DNA of 64,000 nt from HLUCCA09 sp039822045. GTDB lineage: Bacteria > Pseudomonadota > Alphaproteobacteria > Rhodobacterales > Rhodobacteraceae. Every line of letters starts with the position of its first letter. Position 1 is the stretch's first letter. The notes beneath the pieces are model-generated. The model saw only the letters and a program-made list of their open reading frames with translations. It was not told the DNA's origin and did no database searches. The translations under genes were made by a program, and so were the position numbers. The stretch spans positions 40,174 through 104,173 of the forward strand of contig JBCBMY010000017.1 in NCBI GenBank assembly GCA_039822045.1, given 5' to 3'. Below, piece by piece: positions 1 to 7,913 of this stretch.

Positions 1-422
1 TCACCAACGCCTTCGTCTCGGGCTTCGGCTATTCCGGCGACATGGCGCTCGCCTCCACCGTCGCCCATGACAGTCACCACATGATCGTCGTCGGCACCTC
101 TCGCACCGACATGGCGCTCGCGGCCAACGAACTGGCCCGCACCGGCGGCGGCGTGGCCCTCTTCGCGGGCGGCACCCGCAAGGCCCTGATCGAGCTGCCG
201 ATCGCCGGCCTGATGTCCGACAGCCCCGCCGCCGAGGTGGCCGCCAAGGTCGACATGCTCGTCGCCGAGATGCAGGCCGCCGGCTGCACCCTCAACAACG
301 CCTTTATGCAGCACTCGCTTCTGGCCCTCGTCGTCATCCCCTCGCTCCGGATCTCCGACAAGGGCCTTGTCGACGTCACCACTTTCGAGATCACCGACCT
401 GATCGAGGATACCCTGGCATGA
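1..422 (+). CDS. ade: adenine deaminase, C-terminal part (5' end outside window)
   Basis: The last 139 codons of an adenine deaminase, the cytoplasmic metal-dependent amidohydrolase that turns adenine into hypoxanthine and ammonia. The frame is open from base 3 with no start, so the gene begins upstream of the window. The segment AHDSHHMIVVG matches the conserved AHDSHNIIVVG-type motif of the C-terminal lobe, and the tail IPSLRISDKGLVDV is the usual family ending. The metal-binding N-terminal half is not visible. Its stop codon overlaps the start of the AMP nucleosidase gene (ATGA), so the two are translationally coupled and catalyse consecutive steps, AMP to adenine to hypoxanthine. Confidence 0.9.
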   Translation, partial: TNAFVSGFGYSGDMALASTVAHDSHHMIVVGTSRTDMALAANELARTGGGVALFAGGTRKALIELPIAGLMSDSPAAEVAAKVDMLVAEMQAAGCTLNNAFMQHSLLALVVIPSLRISDKGLVDVTTFEITDLIEDTLA

Positions 423-1903
423 ATGTCCGCGACCGTATCGCCCCCATCATCACGCCCGATCTGCCGGGCCCCGCGCTCTTCCACGACGCCACCGACGCGG
501 TCGACCGGCTGACCGAGCTCTATGACGGCGCCATCGTCTTTCTCTGCGCCCGCTTCGCCGAAACCGTGAAAAACGGCCGCCCTGACTGCCGCTACCGCGC
601 CCATTACCCCGAGATCCGGCTGACCACGACCTCCTTCGCCGAGGCCGACTCGCGCCTCGCGTTCGGCCATGTCCCCATGCCCGGCACCTACTCCACCAAC
701 GTCACGCGGCCCGACCTTTTCCGGAACTACCTGATCCAGCAGATCGGCCTCCTGATCGAAAACCACGGCCAGCCGGTCGAGATCGGCCCGTCGGACACGC
801 CGATCCCCGTCCACTTCGCCATGGCGCAGGCCGACCGCCCGGAAGTGCCGCAAGAGGGCGCGCTCGAATTCCCGCTCCGCGATGTGTTCGACGTGCCCGA
901 CCTCGCCACCACGAACGACGCCATCGTTAACGGCTATGATGTCCACCACGAAGACGGCTCAGGCGCGCTGGCCCCGTTCACAGCCCAGCGGATCGACTAC
1001 TCACTGGCCCGGCTGCAGCACTACACCGCCACGCGGGCCGAGCATTTCCAGAACCATGTCCTCTTCACCAACTACCAGTTCTATGTCGACGAGTTCGAGG
1101 CCTATGCCCGCGCCGCCCTGGCCGACCCCGACTCGGGCTACACCTCGTTCGTCGCCCCCGGCAATGTCGAGATCACCGACCCCGAGGCCCCCATCCCGGT
1201 GCTGCCCAAGCTGCCGCAGATGCCGACCTACCACCTCAAGCGCAAAAACGAGGCCGGGATCTCGCTGGTGAATATCGGCGTCGGCCCCTCCAACGCCAAA
1301 ACCGCGACCGACCATATCGCGGTCCTCCGGCCCCATGCCTGGCTGATGGTCGGCCATTGCGCGGGTCTCCGGAATACCCAGAAGCTCGGCGATTTCGTCC
1401 TGGCCCACGCCTATCTGCGGGAAGACAAGGTGCTCGACGACGATCTGCCTGTCTGGGTCCCAATCCCGCCGCTGGCCGAGATCCAGGTCGCGCTCGAAGA
1501 CGCCGTCGAGCGGGTGACCGAGCTGCAGGGCTACGAGCTCAAGCGGATCATGCGCACCGGCACCGTGGCCACGGTCGACAACCGCAACTGGGAACTGCGC
1601 GACCAGTCCGGCCCGGTCCAGCGCCTCAGCCAGTCCCGCGCCATCGCGTTAGACATGGAAAGCGCCACCATCGCCGCCAACGGCTTCCGCTTCCGCGTCC
1701 CCTACGGCACGCTCCTTTGCGTTTCCGACAAGCCCCTCCACGGCGAGCTGAAGCTCCCCGGCATGGCGTCGGAATTCTACCGCACCCAGGTCGCCCGCCA
1801 CCTCCTGATCGGCATCCGCGCCATGGAAAACCTCCGCTCCATGCCCCTCGAACGCCTCCATTCCCGGAAACTCCGCAGCTTCGAGGAAACGGCGTTCCTC
1901 TAG
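419..1903 (+). CDS. amn: AMP nucleosidase
   Basis: 494-residue AMP nucleosidase, which hydrolyses AMP to adenine and ribose 5-phosphate in the cytoplasm. The length is normal for the family. The N-terminal half is the Amn-specific domain. The C-terminal half is a nucleoside-phosphorylase-like fold with VGPSNAKTATDHIAVLRP, MVGHCAGLRNTQ and the substrate-binding stretch ALDMESATIAANGFRF, all characteristic. The start ATG overlaps the stop of the adenine deaminase gene by 4 bases. AMP made surplus by nucleotide turnover can thus be drained to hypoxanthine by two adjacent gene products. Confidence 0.95.
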   Translation: MNVRDRIAPIITPDLPGPALFHDATDAVDRLTELYDGAIVFLCARFAETVKNGRPDCRYRAHYPEIRLTTTSFAEADSRLAFGHVPMPGTYSTNVTRPDLFRNYLIQQIGLLIENHGQPVEIGPSDTPIPVHFAMAQADRPEVPQEGALEFPLRDVFDVPDLATTNDAIVNGYDVHHEDGSGALAPFTAQRIDYSLARLQHYTATRAEHFQNHVLFTNYQFYVDEFEAYARAALADPDSGYTSFVAPGNVEITDPEAPIPVLPKLPQMPTYHLKRKNEAGISLVNIGVGPSNAKTATDHIAVLRPHAWLMVGHCAGLRNTQKLGDFVLAHAYLREDKVLDDDLPVWVPIPPLAEIQVALEDAVERVTELQGYELKRIMRTGTVATVDNRNWELRDQSGPVQRLSQSRAIALDMESATIAANGFRFRVPYGTLLCVSDKPLHGELKLPGMASEFYRTQVARHLLIGIRAMENLRSMPLERLHSRKLRSFEETAFL

Positions 1904-2064
1904 CGCCCGTCGCCGACGCAAGGGCTTTAGCCCGCCGCGCCGCTCCCACGGCCCGCCGATGGCGCGGCTCGTCTTCCAAACCCGCCGGAATCGACATCTT
2001 GAGACCCGAAACCGCTCCGAAACCCAGAAAACCCTTGTTTTCTTGATAAAAGCCCCACAAAAAG

Positions 2065-2093
2065 TTGTGCACATACTCTAGATTGCGTAGAAC
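2065..2093 (+). promoter_or_regulatory. candidate promoter of the HU gene
   Basis: TTGTGC and TAGAAC lie 17 bases apart in the 237-base gap between amn and the HU gene, about 48 bases before the HU start. The -35 TTG is conserved and the -10 matches four of six consensus positions. This is a read of sequence only; the gap holds nothing else recognisable. Confidence 0.35.
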
Positions 2094-2140
2094 CGCTCAA
2101 TAGCCCCACCAAAAGAGGGCATGGACCGAGGAGACCATAC

Positions 2141-2428
2141 ATGGCCAAACCCATGACCAAGACCCAGCTCGTCGCTGCACTCGCCGAAGAGATGGAAGCC
2201 GACAAGAAGACGGCCGGCGCCGCGCTCGACGCCCTGACCGACATTATTACCAAGGAAGTGGCCGGCGGCGGCGCCGTCACCCTCCCCGGCGTCGGCAAGA
2301 TCTTTTGCCGCGAGCGCCCCGAGCGCATGGTGCGCAACCCGGCCACCGGCGAGCAGATCAAGAAGGATGCCGACAAGCAGGTGAAGGTCACCATTGCCAA
2401 GGCCCTGAAGGACAGCGTCAACGACTGA
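2141..2428 (+). CDS. hup: HU-family histone-like DNA-binding protein
   Basis: 95-residue HU protein, a small basic dimeric nucleoid protein that bends and compacts DNA. It has the Rhodobacterales form, starting MAKPMTKTQLVAALAEEM, with the beta-arm region TLPGVGKIFCRERPERMVRN, then NPATGEQIKK and a C-terminal helix KVTIAKALKDSVN. A GAGGAG ribosome site precedes the ATG by a normal distance. It stands alone, with its own candidate promoter and a strong terminator 29 bases after the stop, as expected for a highly expressed monocistronic gene. IHF is less likely, because the arm sequence is HU-like. Confidence 0.95.
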   Translation: MAKPMTKTQLVAALAEEMEADKKTAGAALDALTDIITKEVAGGGAVTLPGVGKIFCRERPERMVRNPATGEQIKKDADKQVKVTIAKALKDSVND

Positions 2429-2456
2429 CCTTTCCTCGATCCCGGAATGCTGAGAA

Positions 2457-2485
2457 GGTCGTCCCTGGGGCGGCCTTTCTCTTTT
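2457..2485 (+). terminator. rho-independent terminator after the HU gene
   Basis: Stem GGTCGTCC / GGGCGGCC (with two G-U pairs) around a CTG loop is followed by TTTCTCTTTT. It lies 29 bases past the HU stop and ends 35 bases before the next gene, so it isolates HU from the VOC gene. Confidence 0.7.
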
Positions 2486-2519
2486 GCGCCCCTGTCTCAG
2501 CGCGGCAGAGGAGGCGATC

Positions 2520-2912
2520 GTGGCAAAGGTAACCGGGATCGGCGGGCTCTTCTTCCGTGCCACCGATCCAGAAGCGCTCCAATCCTGGTATGCCAAGCAT
2601 CTCGGCCTGCCCGCCGGTCCGATGCCCTGGATGCAGGAGGGCGGGCCCACGGTGTTCGCTCCGTTCGAGCGGGGCTCCGACTATTTCCCCGACCAGTTCC
2701 TCCACATGATCAATCTCCGGGTCGACGATCTGACCGGTCTTATCGCTCAGCTCGAGGCCGCCGGCATCGCCGTTGAGACCCGCGAGGAGTGGGACGGCGA
2801 CGGCACCTACGGCACCTTCGCCCGGGTGCATGACCCCGAGGGCAACCCGATCGAGCTGTGGCAGCCGCCAGCCGCTCTCCCCGCTGCGCCCGAGGGCGAC
2901 GCGCCGGCCTGA
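2520..2912 (+). CDS. VOC (glyoxalase/bleomycin resistance) family protein
   Basis: About 130 residues, one vicinal-oxygen-chelate domain. Visible hallmarks are the opening GIGGLFFRATDPEALQSWYA, the turn HLGLPAGPMPW and the ending FARVHDPEGNPIELWQPP, whose glutamate is the usual metal ligand. I chose the GTG at 2520 because GAGGAG sits 7 bases upstream; an ATG at 2484 lies inside the terminator of the HU gene and is unlikely. Family members isomerise, cleave or bind small electrophiles using a divalent metal. The substrate cannot be told from sequence. Confidence 0.8.
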   Translation: MAKVTGIGGLFFRATDPEALQSWYAKHLGLPAGPMPWMQEGGPTVFAPFERGSDYFPDQFLHMINLRVDDLTGLIAQLEAAGIAVETREEWDGDGTYGTFARVHDPEGNPIELWQPPAALPAAPEGDAPA

Positions 2913-2994
2913 GGCCCTTGCGCGTGCCGCCGGTTTCCGCTTCCGTCTCCCCGCCGGAGGGGGTTGCCAAGTGATGAACCGGGCGCACGCGGAG

Positions 2995-3078
2995 TCATAT
3001 GAAGCTCATATGGTACTCATATGGTTCTCATATGCTATTCATACGCGAGTCATATGCGAGTCATATGGAATTCATATG
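2995..3078. repeat. array of eight heptamers (TCATATG) at an 11-bp period
   Basis: TCATATG begins at 2995, 3006, 3017, 3028, 3050, 3061 and 3072, with a one-base variant TCATACG at 3039. The step is exactly 11 bases throughout, and the four-base spacers differ (AAGC, GTAC, GTTC, CTAT, CGAG, CGAG, GAAT). The array is A+T-rich in a G+C-rich chromosome and ends 18 bases before the EamA transporter start. It contains no plausible gene. A protein-binding array or a curved-DNA element are the obvious readings. CRISPR is excluded by unit size. Confidence 0.9.
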
Positions 3079-3096
3079 CGCATTCGGGGCGCCTGA

Positions 3097-3987
3097 ATGG
3101 ACCTGCGCGCCCTTCTGATGGGCCTCGCCTTCGCGTTCATGTGGTCCTCGGCTTTCACCTCGGCGCGCATTATCGTGGCCGACGCGCCGCCCCTCGCCGC
3201 CCTGTCGCTGCGCTTCCTGATTTCGGGCGGCATCGCCATCGTATTGGCCCGCGCGATGGGGCAAAGCTGGCGGCTGACGCCCGCGCAGCTTCGCGCCACG
3301 GTGATTTTCGGGATCTGCCAGAACGCTTTGTATCTAGGGCTTAATTTCGTGGCAATGCAGTGGATCGAGGCCTCGCTCGCCTCGATCATCGCCTCGTCGA
3401 TGCCGCTCATTGTTGCCTTCGCAGCCTGGTCCATGTTGGGCGAACGCCTGTCCCCCCTTGGTATCGGCGGCCTCGTTGCCGGCTTTGCCGGCGTGGCGCT
3501 GATCATGGGCAGCCGGCTGACGGGCGGGGCTGACCCGCTGGGCATTTTCCTTTGCATTATAGGGGCTTCGGCCCTCGCCTGGGCCACGCTGACCCTGCGC
3601 AACGCCTCATCCGGCGGCAATGTCCTGATGATTGTCGGGCTGCAGATGCTGGTGGGCTCTGTCGCCTTGCTGCCTCCCGCTATCATGCTGGAAACATGGA
3701 CGTTTAATCCAACGTGGCCCCTCGCGATCGCGTTCACCTACACCACTTTGGTGCCCGGCCTCCTGGCCACGCTCGTCTGGTTCTGGCTCGTCCGCCGGAT
3801 CGGCGCAACCCGGGCCGCGACGTTCCATTTCCTCAACCCGTTCTTCGGGGTCGCCGTCGCCGCCGTGTTTCTCGGGGAAGCCATGGGCTGGGCCGATTTT
3901 GTGGGCGTTTTCATCATCATGGCCGGCATCCTCGCCGTCCAGCGCGGCCGCGTGACCGAGCACAGCCCCGCCCCGCAGCGCGGCTGA
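3097..3987 (+). CDS. EamA/DMT-family transporter
   Basis: 296-residue inner-membrane protein with about ten hydrophobic segments arranged as two EamA repeats, the drug/metabolite-transporter design. Typical features are the first helix GLAFAFMWSSAFTSARI, the repeat motif ALSLRFLISGG, and at the end of repeat two HFLNPFFGVAVAAVFLGEA. Relatives export amino acids, nucleobases or other metabolites; the cargo here is unknown. The start ATG is preceded only by a weak G-run (GGGGCG). The heptamer array directly upstream covers the natural promoter/leader position and may control it. It ends 20 bases from the convergent aroC. Confidence 0.85.
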   Translation: MDLRALLMGLAFAFMWSSAFTSARIIVADAPPLAALSLRFLISGGIAIVLARAMGQSWRLTPAQLRATVIFGICQNALYLGLNFVAMQWIEASLASIIASSMPLIVAFAAWSMLGERLSPLGIGGLVAGFAGVALIMGSRLTGGADPLGIFLCIIGASALAWATLTLRNASSGGNVLMIVGLQMLVGSVALLPPAIMLETWTFNPTWPLAIAFTYTTLVPGLLATLVWFWLVRRIGATRAATFHFLNPFFGVAVAAVFLGEAMGWADFVGVFIIMAGILAVQRGRVTEHSPAPQRG

Positions 3988-4007
3988 CGGGCACGAGACC
4001 CAATGCC

Positions 4008-5108
4008 TCAGCCGATCGGCCCCCGCATCCCTCCGGTCTGGGCCCGATCGAGCAGCAGATGGTCCAGCAGAACGCACGCCATCATCGCCTCTCCCACAGG
4101 CACCGCACGGATGCCCACACAGGGGTCGTGGCGCCCTTTCGTGACGATCTCGGTCGCCTCGCCGGCCTTCGTGATCGTCTTGCGCGGCGTCAGGATCGAC
4201 GAGGTGGGCTTGACCGCGAACCGCACGACGACGTCCTGACCCGTTGAAATCCCTCCCAGAATCCCGCCGGCATGGTTCGAACTATAGATCGGCCCGTCCG
4301 GCCCCATGGCAATCTCGTCGGCATTCGCGTCGCCCATCAGACCCGCGGCGGCCATGCCCTCGCCCACCTCCACGCCCTTCACCGCGTTGATCGACATCAT
4401 CGCGGCGGCAAGGTCGGTGTCGAGCTTGGCATAGATCGGGGCGCCAAGGCCCACAGGCACACCGGAGGCCCGGATTTCGATCATCGCCCCTACGGAATTG
4501 CCGTCCTTGCGGACCGCATCCAGATACGCCGCCCAATCCTCCACGGCGCCCGCGTCCGGCAAGAAGAACGGGTTGTCGTCGATTGCGCCAAGGTCGAGGC
4601 GGGCGCGGTCGAGTACCATCTCGCCCATCTGCACCATGTAGCCCTTGACCGTCAGCCCCGGCGCCAGCTGCGACAGGGCGGCCCGCGCGACGCCCCCAGC
4701 GGCGACCCGCGCCGCGGTCTCGCGCGCCGACGACCGGCCGCCGCCGCGATAGTCGCGAATCCCGTATTTCTGCCAATAGGTTATGTCAGCATGGCCAGGG
4801 CGAAACTTTTCCGCGATCTCGGAGTAGTCCTTGGAGCGCTGGTCGGTGTTGCGGATCATCAGCTGCAGGGTTGTCCCCGTGGTGAGGCCCTCGAACACGC
4901 CGGACAGGATCTCGACCGCATCGGCCTCGCGCCGCTGGGTGGTGAATCGGCTCTGGCCCGGTTTGCGCTTGTCCATCCAGACCTGCAGCGCCTCCTCCGA
5001 AACCGGGACGCCGGGGGGAACTCCGTCCACCGTGGCGCCAAGAGCGAGCCCGTGGCTCTCACCCCAGGTCGTAACCCGAAAGACGTGGCCGAATGTGTTG
5101 ACGCTCAT
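4008..5108 (-). CDS. aroC: chorismate synthase
   Basis: 366 residues, the final enzyme of the shikimate pathway: EPSP to chorismate by anti-1,4-elimination of phosphate, requiring reduced FMN. Family signatures are clear: the N-terminal TFGHVFRVTTWGESHG, RRKPGQ-type KRKPGQSRFTTQRRE, the central FRPGHADITYWQKYG with RGGGRSSARETAARVAAG, and the C-terminal GRHDPCVGIRAVPVGEAM. The length is normal. It lies downstream of, and in the same direction as, the zinc-ribbon/HEAT gene with about 100 bases between them, and converges on the EamA gene. Confidence 0.97.
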   Translation of the reverse strand: MSVNTFGHVFRVTTWGESHGLALGATVDGVPPGVPVSEEALQVWMDKRKPGQSRFTTQRREADAVEILSGVFEGLTTGTTLQLMIRNTDQRSKDYSEIAEKFRPGHADITYWQKYGIRDYRGGGRSSARETAARVAAGGVARAALSQLAPGLTVKGYMVQMGEMVLDRARLDLGAIDDNPFFLPDAGAVEDWAAYLDAVRKDGNSVGAMIEIRASGVPVGLGAPIYAKLDTDLAAAMMSINAVKGVEVGEGMAAAGLMGDANADEIAMGPDGPIYSSNHAGGILGGISTGQDVVVRFAVKPTSSILTPRKTITKAGEATEIVTKGRHDPCVGIRAVPVGEAMMACVLLDHLLLDRAQTGGMRGPIG

Positions 5109-5210
5109 GGGATCCCTCCTGCCCGGTGGGTCTAGCCGGGGCCGACGGGGCCCTCAAGCCACGGATTTCAGGGCGAGTGGCGCCGATCGGAACCCCGTGA
5201 CAGCCGAACC

Positions 5211-5642
5211 TCAGGCGGCGGGTTGATGGACGATCGGGGGGTGGCGCGTTCCGTGGACGAACATCTCCTCGCGCACATGATCCGCCGTCGTCCGAACGGG
5301 GCGTGCGGGATGCTCTGTAGCCAGCCGGATGAGGGCCGACTCGACCTCAGCGACGATCGGCATCTTGTGCAATGCGCGGATGATCTCGAGCGCCTGCCAG
5401 ACGTCCTTCGGCCAACGAAACGCTAGATCAGCGAGGGGCACTGCCGCGTGAACGGTGTGACGCTGACCGAGGGCGATGATTGCGCCCATCCGCGTTTCGT
5501 CGATCGGATGGTGGAGCGCGTGGATCAGCCGCGCCTCATAAGTCATGTCCTTGCCAAAACTCGGGATGTCCACACCGCAGGACGGGCAGGCCTGAGTGTT
5601 TGGCGCGACCTTCTCAAAGCAGTTCGGGCAGAAATACTGCAT
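5211..5642 (-). CDS. zinc-ribbon plus HEAT-repeat-like protein
   Basis: 143 residues, not assigned to a named family. It opens with a zinc ribbon, CPNC at residues 5-8 and CPSC at 19-22. About 90 residues of alpha-helical, HEAT-like repeats follow (ARLIHALHHPIDETRMGAII, VPLADLAFRWPKDVWQALEI). There is no signal peptide or membrane helix, so it is probably a cytoplasmic adaptor or scaffold. The start codon is separated by 79 bases from the end of petC, and aroC follows. Function is unknown; a PBS-lyase/HEAT-type fold is inferred from pattern only. Confidence 0.65.
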   Translation of the reverse strand: MQYFCPNCFEKVAPNTQACPSCGVDIPSFGKDMTYEARLIHALHHPIDETRMGAIIALGQRHTVHAAVPLADLAFRWPKDVWQALEIIRALHKMPIVAEVESALIRLATEHPARPVRTTADHVREEMFVHGTRHPPIVHQPAA

Positions 5643-5656
5643 GTCGGCCTTCCCCA

Positions 5657-5686
5657 GAAAGGAAACGGGGCGCCCGAAGACGCCCC
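5657..5686 (-). terminator. terminator of the petABC operon
   Basis: On the minus strand GGGGCG, an 8-base loop containing TTCG, then CGCCCC is followed by GTTTCCTTT. It starts 36 bases after the petC stop and lies just before the zinc-ribbon/HEAT gene, which is read in the same direction. Confidence 0.55.
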
Positions 5687-5721
5687 ATCAATCTAAAGGT
5701 CGCCCCAGACCCTGGCGCAAA

Positions 5722-6531
5722 TTACTCGGCCGGCGTCTCCTTGGCGCGTGCCTTGATCGGCGCCCAGAGCCGTTTGTTGGTCAGATACAGCAGCACCGTC
5801 AGCACGCCGAGGAACACCACCCCGACGAACCCGGCCTGCTTGCGCGCCATCATCTTGGGCTCGGCCGTCCACATGAGGAACGCGGCAACATCTTTGGCCT
5901 GCTGTTCGATGGTGGCCTCGGTCCCGTCCTCATAGACGACGTCGTCGCCGTAGAGCGGCTGGGCCATGGCCAGGTAGCCCCCATAGGCGTCGTTGCCATA
6001 GAGGAAGGCACCGGCTTCCTCGCGCTCCGAGCCCGTGTAGCTCGTCAGAAGCGAGGCAATGTACTCCGCGCCGCCCATGCCGTTGAAGAGCTGCGCAAGG
6101 CCGGTGCCATAGGGGCCGTGGAAGCCCGCGCGGGCCTTGGCCATCAGGCTCAGGTCAGGCGCGTTCGACAGCGCGCTTTCGGGGAAGTGGTCGTTCGGCG
6201 TCGCTGGGCGGAAGCCGCCGAGGCCATCGTCCAGCTCGGGATCGAACACCTCGTAGAACTCGGCATAGGCCCGGACCTGATCCTCGGGCAACTCGGGCCC
6301 GCCTCCGTCCGCCAGCGTCCGGATCGGAACATAGCGCAGCCCGTGACAGGCCGAGCAGATCTCGGTGTAGACCTGCAGACCCCGCTGGAGCTGCATCTGG
6401 TCGTAGGTGCCGAACGGTCCTTCGAACGAAAAGGAATAGTCGGTCACGTGCCCTCCGCCGCCGGCGGCGAGCGCCCCCCCGGCCGAAAGGCCGAGGGCAG
6501 CAAGGGCTGCGATTGCGGTATGCTTGAGCAT
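5722..6531 (-). CDS. petC: cytochrome c1 of the bc1 complex
   Basis: 269-residue precursor of cytochrome c1, which carries electrons from the Rieske protein to soluble or membrane cytochrome c. A Sec signal (residues 1-22, ending GALA) precedes the mature protein. The haem motif CSACH is at 59-63, and a C-terminal membrane anchor (FVGVVFLGVLTVLLYLT) precedes a basic tail. I placed the start at 6531, where AGAAGGA lies about 10 bases upstream. An in-frame ATG at 6555 that overlaps the petB stop (ATGA) is the alternative and would add eight residues before the signal. It is the last gene of petABC. Confidence 0.93.
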   Translation of the reverse strand: MLKHTAIAALAALGLSAGGALAAGGGGHVTDYSFSFEGPFGTYDQMQLQRGLQVYTEICSACHGLRYVPIRTLADGGGPELPEDQVRAYAEFYEVFDPELDDGLGGFRPATPNDHFPESALSNAPDLSLMAKARAGFHGPYGTGLAQLFNGMGGAEYIASLLTSYTGSEREEAGAFLYGNDAYGGYLAMAQPLYGDDVVYEDGTEATIEQQAKDVAAFLMWTAEPKMMARKQAGFVGVVFLGVLTVLLYLTNKRLWAPIKARAKETPAE

Positions 6532-6551
6532 AGTGGCGCTGTCCTTCTCGC

Positions 6552-7898
6552 TCATTCCGCCGGGGTCGGCGCAGCCGCACCGCCTGCTTCCTTCTCGGCG
6601 CCGTAGTGGGCCTTGAAGTCCTCCTCGATGGTGGAGGGCTGCGGCAGCGGTTTCTCGATCACGCCGAGAAGCGGCAGGATCACCAGGAAGTAGGCGAACC
6701 AGTAGGCCGACCCGATGAGGGCGATGTAGGGATAGATCCCTTCGGCCGGCATGGCGCCGACCCACATCAGGACGAAGAAGTTCACCACGAAGAGCGCAAA
6801 CCACCACTTGAACATCGGGCGGTACCGGCCTGAGCGGACCGACGAAGTGTCGAGCCACGGGGCCAGGGCCATCACGACGATCGCACCGAACATCGCGAGC
6901 ACGCCAAAGAACTTCGCGTCGATGATGCCAAAGCTGATCCAGTCGGCGAACATCACGATCCACACGTCGGCGGTGAAGGCGCGCAGGATCGCGTAAAATG
7001 GCAGGAAGTACCATTCAGGCACGATGTGCGCGGGCGTCGCCAGCGGGTTGGCCTCGATGTAGTTGTCGGGGTGGCCGAGATAGTTGGGCATAAAGCCCAC
7101 GACCGCGAAGAACACCACCATGATGAGGGCCAGAGCGAAGAGGTCCTTGATCACGAAGTAGGGCCAGAACGGCAATGTATCGCGCTCGGCCTCTTCCTTG
7201 GATGTACGGCGCACCTCGACCCCGGTGGGGTTATTGTTGCCGGTCGTATGGAACGCCCAGATGTGCACGATCACGAGGCCCGCGATGACGAAGGGCAAGA
7301 GATAGTGCAGCGAGAAGAAGCGGTTGAGCGTGGCATTGTCGACCGCCGGGCCGCCCTGCAGCCAGATCAGGATCGGCTCGCCCACGAACGGGATCGCGCC
7401 GAAAAGGCCGGTGATCACAGTGGCGCCCCAGAACGACATCTGGCCCCACGGCAGCACGTAGCCCATGAAGGCGGTGGCCATCATCAAGAGGTAGATCAGC
7501 ATGCCGATGATCCACGTCACCTCGCGCGGCGCCTTGTAGGAGCCGTAATAAAGGCCGCGCAGGATGTGGGCATAGACCGCCACGAAGAACAGCGACGCGC
7601 CGTTCATGTGCAGGTAGCGCAGGAAGTGCCCTCCATTCACGTTGCGCATGATGTGTTCGACCGAGGCGAACGCATAGTCGACATGCGGAGTGTAGTGCAT
7701 CACCAGAACGACGCCGGTGATGATCTGTAGCGCGAGGCAGAAGGTCAGCACGATGCCCCAGATCCACATCCAATTGAGGTTCTTGGGCGTGGGGATCATG
7801 ATCGTGTCGTAGAGCAGGCCGACGATCGGGAGGCGGCGGTGCAGCCACTTCTCGCCGTCGCTTGTCGGTTCGTAGTGGTCGTGGGGAATTCCGGACAT
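6552..7898 (-). CDS. petB: cytochrome b of the bc1 complex
   Basis: 448-residue integral membrane subunit holding the low- and high-potential b haems and both quinone sites. Eight or more transmembrane helices are evident. Diagnostic stretches include GVVLVMHYTPH, the haem-binding region HMNGASLFFVAVYAHILRG, GYVLPWGQMSFWGATVI, and the Qo-site loop with PEWYFLPFYAILRA. The C-terminus carries an Ala/Pro/Glu-rich tail typical of alphaproteobacteria. It follows petA by 15 bases. Confidence 0.97.
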   Translation of the reverse strand: MSGIPHDHYEPTSDGEKWLHRRLPIVGLLYDTIMIPTPKNLNWMWIWGIVLTFCLALQIITGVVLVMHYTPHVDYAFASVEHIMRNVNGGHFLRYLHMNGASLFFVAVYAHILRGLYYGSYKAPREVTWIIGMLIYLLMMATAFMGYVLPWGQMSFWGATVITGLFGAIPFVGEPILIWLQGGPAVDNATLNRFFSLHYLLPFVIAGLVIVHIWAFHTTGNNNPTGVEVRRTSKEEAERDTLPFWPYFVIKDLFALALIMVVFFAVVGFMPNYLGHPDNYIEANPLATPAHIVPEWYFLPFYAILRAFTADVWIVMFADWISFGIIDAKFFGVLAMFGAIVVMALAPWLDTSSVRSGRYRPMFKWWFALFVVNFFVLMWVGAMPAEGIYPYIALIGSAYWFAYFLVILPLLGVIEKPLPQPSTIEEDFKAHYGAEKEAGGAAAPTPAE

Positions 7899-7913
7899 GC
7901 AGTTATTCCTCCG

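Noticed and set aside
2995..3078. CRISPR-like array
   Set aside because: Seven-base repeats and four-base spacers are far too short; no cas genes are near.
2773..3344. Reading frames running through the TCATATG array
   Set aside because: The 11-base period rotates the frame, the encoded residues show no known domain and no ribosome site precedes them. The array is treated as non-coding.
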